Shown: one piece after another, positions 8,355 to 16,489 of the stretch
How the letters are laid out: each line of letters begins with the position of its first letter
Numbering within the stretch: the first letter of the stretch is position 1
DNA from: Oscillospiraceae bacterium
GTDB taxonomy: Bacteria > Bacillota > Clostridia > UBA1212 > SIG427
Direction of reading: 5' to 3'
Length of the DNA stretch: 64,000 nt
NCBI GenBank assembly: GCA_015069135.1
Contig: SVJE01000008.1
Coordinates: 1 to 64,000 of the forward strand
Notes under the pieces: model-generated
Database searches by the model: none
The model's input: only the letters and a program-made list of their open reading frames with translations
What the model was told of the DNA's origin: nothing
Position numbers and translations under genes: made by a program

Positions 8355-10082
8355 ATGGCATATATCGCTTTATATCGTAAATGGAGACCACAGACTTTTG
8401 ATCAGGTTGTTGAACAGGATGCTGTAGTGTCAATTCTTAAAAATGCAATTTTACAAGAGCGAATTGCCCATGCTTATCTTTTCTGCGGAACGAGAGGTAC
8501 CGGTAAGACTACTTTAGCCAAGATTTTTGCCAGAGCCATTAACTGTGAGCATCCGGAAGATGGAAACCCATGTAATGAATGTGCTATCTGCAAAGGTCTT
8601 TTAGACGGCAGTATCCTTGATGTTTCTGAAATTGACGCAGCTTCAAATAACGGTGTAGATAATATAAGATCTATTATTGAAGAATCTGTTTATGCCACAA
8701 CCCATGCAAAATACAGAGTGTATATTATAGACGAGGTTCACATGCTTTCCGTGGGAGCTTTCAATGCCCTTCTCAAAACATTGGAAGAACCACCTAAGAA
8801 TGTTGTTTTTATTCTGGCTACTACAGAGCCTCACAAACTTCCTGTCACTATTCTTTCAAGATGTCAGCGTTATGACTTCAAAAGAATTTCCAGGGAAGGT
8901 ATTGTTTCCAGATTGGAAGAGATTTGTAATTACAGTAATGTAAGCTATGAGCCAGCCGCTCTTAATTTTATTGCACAAAAGGCAGATGGTGCCATGAGAG
9001 ATGCAATAAGTATCTTAGATCAGACTATAGGATCTTCAAACGGAAATATAACCATGGCTGCTGCCAGAAGTAGCTCAGGTTCTTTAGACAGAAACACAGT
9101 GTTGGAATTCTGTAACAGCTTGTTGGCAGCAGATGGTGTTGCCCTGTTGAGACATATTGATAAAATATTTTCAGACGGTCGTGATCCTTCAAACTTCATC
9201 GGCGAATTAATGAACATGTTAAGGGATATGATGGTAATTCTTACTGTTAAGGAGCCGGGAAACATGTTGGCTGAAAGTCCTGAAGAAATAGAGGAACTTA
9301 AGGAGGTTGCAAATGGCACTTCCACATCTGAACTTGCCTATTTAATTAAAGAACTATCCTTACTGGACAATTCTTTAAAATGGTCTGTTCAGCGAAAGAT
9401 TGTTTTTGAAGCAGGCATTTTAAAATTGTGTGATCGCCATTCTTCAGATAATGAAATGGCCCTAAGAGATAAAATAAGTATTTTAGAACAAAGAGTTGCT
9501 GATCTGGTTGCTTCCGGCATTAAGCTTTCGTACAAGGGAGGAAACAACATCCCTGTGGAAGCACCAAAGCCTCAGCCCGTTGCAGTGAAAGCTCCGGTTA
9601 CTGTGGAACAGGATATTTTACCTATAGAGGATGAAAAGGCATTACCCACTGTTGAAAATGCTGAATCTGTAGGCGACACTCCGGACCCAAGAGACTGGGA
9701 GGATTTCCTGTCTGCTTTAAGTGAAAGAGGCAAAGCCGCCGCGGCAGCTGTAATAAGAACAAATGCATATGCTAAGGTTATTACATCTGTAGAGGGAAAA
9801 CCCCTTAATGCATTGTGCATTTTATTTAAAAATTCTGCCATGATGAATATGATTGATAAAAGAGATTGTGACCTTTTTGCCCAGTGTGCATCAAGAGCTT
9901 TCGGAAAAGACATGGGCATCATAATTTCTTTGGCTGAAAAGGAGTCTTCAATTAAGGCAGAGGATGCAGTTTCCGTTGTTGAAGAGTCAAAACCAATTGA
10001 GAACGATAAAAGCCTGGAGGATGCTTTAAGCATTTTACAGCAACTTTCTAAAGAAGAAGGATTTAATATTTCGGAGGAATGA
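8355..10082 (+). CDS. dnaX: DNA polymerase III subunits gamma/tau
   Basis: The clamp-loader ATPase, 575 residues. It has MAYIALYRKWRPQTFDQVV at the start, Walker A GTRGTGKT (about residue 45), a zinc module with CEHPEDGNPCNECAIC, Walker B YIIDEVHML, sensor 1 LATTEPHKLP and the SRC motif SRCQRYDF. The C-terminal region after about residue 370 is variable, as in tau. It follows ffs directly. The usual partners ybaB and recR do not follow; the next gene is a DUF4091 protein two bases after the stop. Confidence 0.97.
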   Translation: MAYIALYRKWRPQTFDQVVEQDAVVSILKNAILQERIAHAYLFCGTRGTGKTTLAKIFARAINCEHPEDGNPCNECAICKGLLDGSILDVSEIDAASNNGVDNIRSIIEESVYATTHAKYRVYIIDEVHMLSVGAFNALLKTLEEPPKNVVFILATTEPHKLPVTILSRCQRYDFKRISREGIVSRLEEICNYSNVSYEPAALNFIAQKADGAMRDAISILDQTIGSSNGNITMAAARSSSGSLDRNTVLEFCNSLLAADGVALLRHIDKIFSDGRDPSNFIGELMNMLRDMMVILTVKEPGNMLAESPEEIEELKEVANGTSTSELAYLIKELSLLDNSLKWSVQRKIVFEAGILKLCDRHSSDNEMALRDKISILEQRVADLVASGIKLSYKGGNNIPVEAPKPQPVAVKAPVTVEQDILPIEDEKALPTVENAESVGDTPDPRDWEDFLSALSERGKAAAAAVIRTNAYAKVITSVEGKPLNALCILFKNSAMMNMIDKRDCDLFAQCASRAFGKDMGIIISLAEKESSIKAEDAVSVVEESKPIENDKSLEDALSILQQLSKEEGFNISEE

Positions 10083-10084
10083 AC

Positions 10085-11707
10085 ATGATTAATTTAGTAA
10101 CTCTTAACTCATTGGCAAGAGTATTCCCTACTTATGATTTGCCTATTGACTGTAAGAAAACAAAAGGCTCTATGCTTAAGAATGAAGTATATGCTTTCCA
10201 ATTGGCATATAAGTTCGAAGGAAATATTCCATGGAGTATTTCTATTGGTCTTGAGGTTGACCACGATTTGGGAGAGGCTCTTTCATGGCGTAATGTAGAA
10301 TTAGTACCTTGTGATTTTCCTATGTACCCGGGTCAGGATCCTGCAGGACTTGAACATCCTGAAGCATTTGCTTATCCTGATGTTTTGAGACCTGGAAACT
10401 GTCCTTTCTGGATTTACAATGATCGTTGGTGCACTCTTTGGTTTACTATTGACGGATCTAAGTACAAGGTTAAACCTGGCAAACACAAGATTAAAATCAA
10501 AGTTAAGTGTATGAATGAAGAAGCTGAAGCTGCTTTCACCATTGATATCAAGGACAAGAAGCTACCGAAGCAGAAATTGGTATGTACCAACTGGTTCCAT
10601 ACTGACTGTCTCTGTCAGTACTATAATGTTGAATTCAATAGTGAAAGGTATTGGGAAATCACAGAAAATTTTGCTCGTACCGCTTACGAACACGGTAACA
10701 ACATGTTACTTACTCCTTTATTCACGCCCCCATTGGATACCGTACCCGGTGGAGAAAGAATGACCATTCAGTTGGTTGGTGTTGAGAAAAAGGGAGATAA
10801 ATACAAGTTTGATTTTACACTGCTTAAGAGATGGATTGATATGTGCAAACGTATCGGCATCGAGTACATAGAAATGTCTCACCTTTATACTCAGTGGGGT
10901 TGTTACCACGCTCCTAAGATTATGGCAACTGTTGATGGTGAATACAAAAAGATTTTCGGTTGGGAAACTGATTCCCACGGAGAAGAATACAAGAACTTTC
11001 TTGGGCAGTTCTTGCCTGAGTTAATTGAATTTGTCAAAGCCGAAGGTATTGCAAAGAAATGTTATTTCCACGTTTCAGACGAACCAAATGTCGATATGCT
11101 GGAAAGCTACAAGGAAGGTGCAGAATTCCTTATGAGCTACCTGAAAGACTTTAAACGTTTTGACGCATTAAGTGATATTGAAATTTTCAAAACAGGTTGT
11201 ATTCCTTGCCCTGTTCCTGCTGTAGACCACATGGATAAGTTCCTGGAAGAAAACATTAAAGAACGTTGGACATATTACTGCTGTGGACAAATCAACAAGG
11301 TTACTAACAGATTTTTGGTATTCCCTTCTGTTCGTAACAGAATCTTAGGTCAGCAGCTTTACAAATATGATATTAAAGGTTTCTTGCAGTGGGGATATAA
11401 CTTCTATAACTCTCAGGGATCTATAAGACCTGTTGACCCATATTCAACTACAACAGGTGGCGGTTGGGTTCCCGGTGGTGATACTTTCGTAGTATATCCT
11501 AACTATGATGGTACTGCTCTCTCTTCAATCCGTTTTGAAGTATTCAGAGAAGCTTTACAGGATCATCGTGCTTTACAGGCTTTAGAGAAAAAGCTTGGTC
11601 GTGAAGAAGTTGAGAAATTGCTTGGCAAGAAGCTTTCCTTTACAGAATACAGTATGGATCCTAACAAGATGATTAAGCTTCGTGAGAAGATAAACGAATT
11701 GCTGTAA
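10085..11707 (+). CDS. DUF4091 protein, glycoside-hydrolase-like
   Basis: About 540 residues, no signal peptide. The C-terminal half matches DUF4091 proteins: FHVSDEPNVDMLESY (an acidic pair in the position of the family's presumed active site), LQWGYNFYNSQGS, and FEVFREALQDHRAL. DUF4091 occurs in GH123-type beta-N-acetylgalactosaminidases and in many uncharacterised proteins, so a cytoplasmic glycosidase role is plausible but unproven. An upstream ATG at 10079 overlaps the dnaX stop but is only one base from GGAGG; the ATG at 10085 has the right spacing (7 nt) and is preferred. It appears to be co-transcribed with dnaX. Confidence 0.82.
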   Translation: MINLVTLNSLARVFPTYDLPIDCKKTKGSMLKNEVYAFQLAYKFEGNIPWSISIGLEVDHDLGEALSWRNVELVPCDFPMYPGQDPAGLEHPEAFAYPDVLRPGNCPFWIYNDRWCTLWFTIDGSKYKVKPGKHKIKIKVKCMNEEAEAAFTIDIKDKKLPKQKLVCTNWFHTDCLCQYYNVEFNSERYWEITENFARTAYEHGNNMLLTPLFTPPLDTVPGGERMTIQLVGVEKKGDKYKFDFTLLKRWIDMCKRIGIEYIEMSHLYTQWGCYHAPKIMATVDGEYKKIFGWETDSHGEEYKNFLGQFLPELIEFVKAEGIAKKCYFHVSDEPNVDMLESYKEGAEFLMSYLKDFKRFDALSDIEIFKTGCIPCPVPAVDHMDKFLEENIKERWTYYCCGQINKVTNRFLVFPSVRNRILGQQLYKYDIKGFLQWGYNFYNSQGSIRPVDPYSTTTGGGWVPGGDTFVVYPNYDGTALSSIRFEVFREALQDHRALQALEKKLGREEVEKLLGKKLSFTEYSMDPNKMIKLREKINELL

Positions 11708-11727
11708 ATTTTCCATATGACTTGCCG

Positions 11728-11760
11728 GTCGCTTCGGTTTTAAACCGGGGCGACTTTTTT
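11728..11760 (+). terminator. Rho-independent terminator after the dnaX-DUF4091 unit
   Basis: GTCGCTTCGGTTT pairs with AAACCGGGGCGAC (with G-T pairs) and is followed by six T. Confidence 0.9.
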
Positions 11761-11875
11761 GTTAACAGAAAGTTTGATATTTCAAGACCTTCTTCGATAT
11801 GGTTCGACGGACAAATTTTTTTAAATTTGGTATAGTGCAACTATATTAATTATTTTTGAGGAGGGTTGAAATTTT

Positions 11876-12628
11876 ATGTATGATTGGGAATATGATGTTA
11901 TCGAGTTTGTAAGAAAGCTGAAAGCTATACTTGACGGTCTGAAAAAAGAGTTAAATAGTTATCCCGACGGATTTATAACTATAGCTAAAAAAAACAGTGG
12001 TAACAAAACAGAATATTATCACCGGATTTATTCAAATGGAAAGTATCAACAAAAATATTTATCCGCTATAACAGATAGAAAATTAATAGATGCTTTACTT
12101 CTAAAAAAAGAGCAGTTTAAAAAAGTGAAAAAAGAATTGCGACAAACACAAAGATCTTTTAATATTTTCTGTCCTGTAGCCATAAAAATATTATCTGAAA
12201 TTAGAATAGACAAAAAAAGCTATCCACCTTCCTTTAGTGAAAATCCGAAACACCCTGATTATCTGAGATACAAAACCGTTCGCGGAGAAATTGTTCGTTC
12301 CATCTCCGAAAGAACCATAGCAGATGCACTATTCAGATATAATTTAGACTACAAATATGAAAAAGCATTACAACTAGGCAATGCGATTATATACCCTGAC
12401 TTCACTATAATTAATCCTATAAACAAAAAAACATATTATTTAGAATTTCTTGGTTTAAATAACGAAGAATATAATAAAGCATGGGATTTCAAGCTGGCAC
12501 GATTTGCAGAAAGTAACATTATTAAAGAAAATTATTTGATTACTATTTATCCCGACGACCTAAACAATTTAGACCATATAATCAAACAACTTTTTACTCT
12601 TGAAAGATATAACTGTATATTAAAGTAA
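11876..12628 (+). CDS. Putative PD-(D/E)XK nuclease-like protein
   Basis: 250 residues, unnamed. The C-terminal half looks like a restriction-endonuclease-like fold: SERTIAD (Glu145), KYEKAL, then IYPDFTI (Asp175) and YYLEFLG (Glu190), followed by a Lys-containing helix (FKLARF). This order matches a family of small PD-(D/E)XK proteins that usually read YPDFT...WEHFG. The lysine directly after the catalytic Glu in the canonical E-X-K is not present, so activity is uncertain. The N-terminal half (residues 1-95) is rich in Lys and probably helical. GGAGGG precedes the ATG. The gene is A-rich compared with its neighbours and sits alone between a terminator and a hairpin array, which is compatible with acquisition. 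Confidence 0.65.
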   Translation: MYDWEYDVIEFVRKLKAILDGLKKELNSYPDGFITIAKKNSGNKTEYYHRIYSNGKYQQKYLSAITDRKLIDALLLKKEQFKKVKKELRQTQRSFNIFCPVAIKILSEIRIDKKSYPPSFSENPKHPDYLRYKTVRGEIVRSISERTIADALFRYNLDYKYEKALQLGNAIIYPDFTIINPINKKTYYLEFLGLNNEEYNKAWDFKLARFAESNIIKENYLITIYPDDLNNLDHIIKQLFTLERYNCILK

Positions 12629-12633
12629 CATCT

Positions 12634-12844
12634 GTCCAACTGATATGTCGTATTCATATACTATCAGTTGGACTTTTTAGCAAATTTCCCTACCTTTTTA
12701 CCTAAAATCACATTAAATCAGTAGGTCTTTTTTTTGTTTTTTAGGATTTTGTCCTACCTAATTGCCTGCTCATATAGCATTTCAGTAGGCTTTTTAGCCA
12801 TTTTATCCAACCTATTACCATATAATCTCGGCAAACAGTTGGAC
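12634..12844 (+). repeat. Array of four about 40-nt hairpin units
   Basis: Four units begin near 12634, 12688, 12751 and 12805. Each has a left arm GTCCAAC/CCCTACC/GTCCTACC/ATCCAACC and, about 40 nt later, a right arm CAGTTGGAC/CAGTAGGTC/CAGTAGGC/CAGTTGGAC, the first three followed by T-rich sequence. The stems change in a paired manner (CCAAC/GTTGG versus CCTAC/GTAGG). The first unit, 6 bp past the nuclease-like stop, could serve as its terminator. The whole gap 12629-12922 holds no gene. Confidence 0.75.
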
Positions 12845-12922
12845 AAAAACAAAGCTCACACGTACTTTACATTTAAAACCTGCATATAATACCTATAAAC
12901 AAAAAAAGAAAGGCTAATTTCA

Positions 12923-14218
12923 ATGATACAAAGTTTACCAACCCTGCAACAAGGGAGTCAAGGTCCTTATGTAGAAATACTACAACTTGCACTTACCCGA
13001 GCAGATACAAATCCCGGTTTCATAGACGGAATATTCGGAAGGACTACATTAAGAGCAGTTATACTTTTTCAACGTCGGAACGGACTTGCTCCGGACGGTA
13101 TCGTAGGAGAAAAAACAAAAGATGCCTTGATTCCATATATAACAGGTTATGTACCTGTGACCATACAATCCGGTGACTCCTTCTATCGATTGGCAAGGAG
13201 ATATAACACAACATCTGAAACAATAATAACAGCCAATCCCGGCATTAATCCGTTAAACATGGTTCCCGGACAAATAATAAATGTACCACTTAACTTCAAC
13301 ATAGTCCCAACTGCAATTTCTTATACATCTTTGTTAAATCACTATTGTCTGCAAGGACTTAAAGCCCGATACCCATTCATAACCCTAAAGGAAATAGGAG
13401 GAAGCCAGCTTGAAACACCATTAACTGTAGCCACCATAGGAAACGGGCCAAGGCAGGTATTCTACAATGCCGCCCATCATGCCAATGAATGGATTACAAT
13501 ACCTATACTACTAAAATTTATTGAAGATTTTGCCAAAGCATACACAACAAACACACCTATATACGATACAGATTCAAAAGAACTATTCAATACGGCAACA
13601 ATACACATTCTTTCCTTAGTAAACCCTGACGGGGTTGATTTAGTAACAGGTGCACTGAATAACACAGCAGTCTACCAAAACGCTTTACAAATCGCTAATA
13701 ACTATCCCGACATTCCATTCCCTGAAGGCTGGAAAGCCAACATAGAAGGTACAGATCTTAATCTTAATTATCCGGCTTTGTGGGAAACTGCCAGAGAAAT
13801 AAAATACGGCCAGGGATTTACGACACCTGCCCCAAGAGATTTTGTAGGAACGTCACCCTTATCCGCATCTGAATCACAGGCAGTATATAGTTATACCCTT
13901 AATAACAACTTTGCTCTCACAATTTCATACCACACTCAAGGTCGGGTTATATACTGGAAATTTGCAGACTTTATGCCACCGGATGCAAGAGCCTTTGGAG
14001 AAACATTCAGCCGTATTTCAGGCTATACCTTGGAGGATACTCCATACAGCTCCGCCTTTGCAGGTTACAAAGACTGGTTTATACAAAACTACAACCAACC
14101 GGGATACACCATGGAAGCAGGTCGCGGACTTAATCCGTTACCCATCTCTCAATTCCCGGGAATATATAAAGAGAACTTGGGAGTACTTGTTTACGGAGCT
14201 CTCGGTAAAATGTTATAA
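12923..14218 (+). CDS. M14 zinc carboxypeptidase with peptidoglycan-binding and LysM domains
   Basis: 431 residues. Domain order: PG_binding_1 (about 8-70; LQQGSQGPYVEILQLAL, DGIFGRTT), LysM (about 77-122; GDSFYRLARRYNTT, ANPGINP) and an M14 peptidase. Zinc ligands are visible as HHANEW (His186, Glu189) and a later YHTQG; the catalytic Glu is probably in MEAGRG near the C-terminus. Such enzymes cleave gamma-D-glutamyl-diaminopimelate bonds in muropeptides and are often sporulation- or lysis-associated. No classical signal peptide is present, so export could be non-classical or the enzyme acts in the spore mother cell. The VanX-type gene 31 bp downstream suggests a murein-peptide recycling pair. 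Confidence 0.92.
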   Translation: MIQSLPTLQQGSQGPYVEILQLALTRADTNPGFIDGIFGRTTLRAVILFQRRNGLAPDGIVGEKTKDALIPYITGYVPVTIQSGDSFYRLARRYNTTSETIITANPGINPLNMVPGQIINVPLNFNIVPTAISYTSLLNHYCLQGLKARYPFITLKEIGGSQLETPLTVATIGNGPRQVFYNAAHHANEWITIPILLKFIEDFAKAYTTNTPIYDTDSKELFNTATIHILSLVNPDGVDLVTGALNNTAVYQNALQIANNYPDIPFPEGWKANIEGTDLNLNYPALWETAREIKYGQGFTTPAPRDFVGTSPLSASESQAVYSYTLNNNFALTISYHTQGRVIYWKFADFMPPDARAFGETFSRISGYTLEDTPYSSAFAGYKDWFIQNYNQPGYTMEAGRGLNPLPISQFPGIYKENLGVLVYGALGKML

Positions 14219-14249
14219 TTAGTGTGTAACTTAAAGCAAGGAGTAAGCA

Positions 14250-15023
14250 ATGAATAAAAATAACAAAGCATCACTTATATTAGTTATAATTACAGCTATC
14301 GTAATGGGATTGTTGGTTATATTAGTAAACAACACAAAAGCCCCCTCATCTACTCCTACATCAATTCCTGCTATAACAGAATTTCCTACAGAGTTACCAA
14401 CACCTGAACCTACCAAAGTACCATTGCCGGAAGGTTTTTCAGATGTTAAAGATTATGTGCCTGATGCAATTATAGATATGAGATATGCAGGCTATGAGAA
14501 CTTTGTTGGAAGACCTATTCCCGGATATGAAGCCAACAGAGCAATTCTCACAACAAAAGCCTGCACAGCCCTAAAAGAAGCTGCTGACACATTAAGAGAA
14601 AAAGGTTACAAAATATACATCTACGATGCTTACAGACCGGCAGACGCAGTAAAATATTTTGTTACCTGGGGCAAAGATTCATCTGACACCATAAAAAAGG
14701 CAGACTACTACCCTGACCTTGAAAAAGAAGATCTCTTTAAAATGTATATTTCATCAGATTCCAACCACAGCCGTGGAAGTACCATAGATTTGTCCATTGT
14801 AAAATCAGATGGCACAGAAGTTAACATGGGTGGCCATTTTGATTTCTTCGGTGAAATATCCCACACATTCTCCACAGAGATTTCTGCAGAGCAACTGGCC
14901 AACAGAAAGATCTTACGAAAAGCAATGGAAGATGCAGGCTTTACAGCCAGTAACACTGAGTGGTGGCACTTTAAGCTTACCAATCAGCCATACACAGATG
15001 CATTTAATTTTTATGTAAAATAA
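14250..15023 (+). CDS. D-alanyl-D-alanine dipeptidase, VanX/DdpX family
   Basis: 257 residues. An N-terminal hydrophobic segment (about residues 8-28) is followed by a Pro/Thr linker, then the peptidase. VanX-type zinc and catalytic residues are in place: SNHSRGSTID (His173, Asp180) and EWWHF (Glu237, His240). Substrate-positioning stretches DMRYAGYENF and YIYDAYRP are also present. With a membrane anchor or signal it should act outside the membrane, trimming D,D-dipeptides from wall material. Absence of vanS/vanR/vanH/vanA argues against a glycopeptide-resistance role. GGAGTAAGCA precedes the ATG. Confidence 0.92.
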   Translation: MNKNNKASLILVIITAIVMGLLVILVNNTKAPSSTPTSIPAITEFPTELPTPEPTKVPLPEGFSDVKDYVPDAIIDMRYAGYENFVGRPIPGYEANRAILTTKACTALKEAADTLREKGYKIYIYDAYRPADAVKYFVTWGKDSSDTIKKADYYPDLEKEDLFKMYISSDSNHSRGSTIDLSIVKSDGTEVNMGGHFDFFGEISHTFSTEISAEQLANRKILRKAMEDAGFTASNTEWWHFKLTNQPYTDAFNFYVK

Positions 15024-15032
15024 CAAAAAAGC

Positions 15033-15066
15033 AAGGCGGTTGCAGACCAAAAATTGCAACCGCCTT
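15033..15066. terminator. Bidirectional terminator between convergent genes
   Basis: AAGGCGGTTGCA pairs perfectly with TGCAACCGCCTT across a 10-nt loop, with A-rich and T-rich flanks, between the VanX-type gene (plus) and the end of the arg operon (minus). Confidence 0.9.
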
Positions 15067-15069
15067 AAT

Positions 15070-15555
15070 TTATCTATATTCCTTTACAAACAAAGCCCTC
15101 ACATAGCCTCTATCTTCTGAAGTAGATTTAATATAGAACCCGCAGCCATAGTAAAATCTTACCAACTCTTTATACTTAGAAGCAGTATGTAGCATAGCAG
15201 TATGAATTCCCTTAGACACCATCAACTTATCAATAAGGTTCATAAAGGATTTCCCGATACCAATATTCTGGTAACCACGACAAACACCAAAACGACTGAT
15301 GTAAGCAGTACCCTCCTGAGCATTTACTTTCACTCTGATACTTCCTACAGGAACCCCATCCACAAAAGCAAGGTACACATGCTTACTTTCAATATCATCC
15401 ATAATTTGAGAAACATCCTCAGTCAAAGCCTCCATAGTACGTTTAAGACCTGTGTCCTCCATGTACTTTTTAAAAGAGTCATCCATAACCTGTTTTACAG
15501 CTAAAGCATCTTCCTGACAATGAGTTGCTCGTCTTATAATAAAAGAATAATCCAT
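15070..15555 (-). CDS. GNAT family N-acetyltransferase at the end of the arg operon
   Basis: 161 residues, one GNAT domain. The acetyl-CoA-binding motif A is RFGVCRGYQNIGIGKSFMN, following beta strand GTAYISR; the late segment FYYGCGFYIKS is typical. Only 16 bp separate it from argF, so it is probably co-transcribed with argCBDF. Short GNAT proteins of this size can act as N-acetylglutamate synthase in some bacteria, and the operon lacks argJ, but substrate assignment is a hypothesis. Confidence 0.88.
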   Translation of the reverse strand: MDYSFIIRRATHCQEDALAVKQVMDDSFKKYMEDTGLKRTMEALTEDVSQIMDDIESKHVYLAFVDGVPVGSIRVKVNAQEGTAYISRFGVCRGYQNIGIGKSFMNLIDKLMVSKGIHTAMLHTASKYKELVRFYYGCGFYIKSTSEDRGYVRALFVKEYR

Positions 15556-15571
15556 TCCTACCGCCTGTAAA

Positions 15572-16489
15572 TTATTTCATCAATTTAACCATTACAGCCT
15601 TCTGTGCATGGAGTCTGTTTTCAGCCTCATCAAAGATTACAGAACGAGGGCTGTCAATTACATCATCTGTAACCTCATATCCTCTGTAAGCAGGGAGACA
15701 GTGCATGAATATAGCATCAGACTTAGCAAGATCAAACATTTCTTTGTTAATTTGGTAAGGTCCGAACACTTTTACTCTTTCAGCCTTCTCAGATTCCTGT
15801 CCCATGCTTGCCCATGTGTCAGTAACAACTACGTCAGCATCTTTAATCGCCAAAACAGGATCCTGAGTAATAGTAACCTTAGAGCCTGTCTGAGCTGCAA
15901 TCTCAATAGCCTGGTTAACAAACTTGGACTGACACTGGTAGTTAGAAGGTGTGGCTACAGAAATATCCATACCGGTTTTTGTAGCGCCATGCATCAATGA
16001 ATGTGCCATATTGTTTCCATCGCCGATATATGCCATTTTTAAGCCCTTAAGAGTGCCTTTTTTCTCCCTTATAGTCTGAAGGTCAGCCAATACCTGACAA
16101 GGATGTTCGTCGTCTGTAAGACCGTTAATAATCGGAATCTGACCATACACTGACAAATCAACCACATCCTGCTGCTTAAATGTACGGATCATAATACCGT
16201 CCAGGTATCTGGACAATACATTTGCAGTATCATAAATAGTCTCACCACGGCCAAGCTGAATATCGTTACTGCTTAAAAACAAAGCATGACCACCTAACTG
16301 ATACATACCAACTTCAAAAGAAACTCTTGTTCTGGTAGAAGACTTGGAGAAAATCATACCCAAAGTCTTTCCCTTAAGGTAATGGTGTTCTCTGCCCTCT
16401 TTATTATCCTTTTTAAGCTCATCAGCTAAATCCAAAGTTTCTAAAATCTCCTCAGGAGACCAATCATACAAGCTCAATAAGTGTTTCAT
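15572..16489 (-). CDS. argF: Ornithine carbamoyltransferase
   Basis: 305 residues from the ATG at 16489, which has GGAGGTG upstream; the longer frame to 16558 is rejected because it lies inside argD with no ribosome-binding site. The enzyme forms citrulline from ornithine and carbamoyl phosphate. Motifs: carbamoyl-phosphate loop SSTRTR, HPCQVLADLQT, ornithine-side TDTWASMGQE and HCLPAYRG. The start overlaps the argD end by 26 bp, so translation is likely coupled. Confidence 0.97.
   Translation of the reverse strand: MKHLLSLYDWSPEEILETLDLADELKKDNKEGREHHYLKGKTLGMIFSKSSTRTRVSFEVGMYQLGGHALFLSSNDIQLGRGETIYDTANVLSRYLDGIMIRTFKQQDVVDLSVYGQIPIINGLTDDEHPCQVLADLQTIREKKGTLKGLKMAYIGDGNNMAHSLMHGATKTGMDISVATPSNYQCQSKFVNQAIEIAAQTGSKVTITQDPVLAIKDADVVVTDTWASMGQESEKAERVKVFGPYQINKEMFDLAKSDAIFMHCLPAYRGYEVTDDVIDSPRSVIFDEAENRLHAQKAVMVKLMK

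Noticed and set aside
12634-12844. CRISPR array or riboswitch at the hairpin repeats
   Set aside because: Units are not identical direct repeats, and spacing and stems fit tandem hairpins. No known riboswitch core was seen before the M14 gene.
14250-15023. Vancomycin-resistance vanX
   Set aside because: Catalytic motifs match, but vanS, vanR, vanH and the D-Ala-D-Lac ligase are absent, and the enzyme carries an N-terminal export/membrane segment unlike cytoplasmic VanX.
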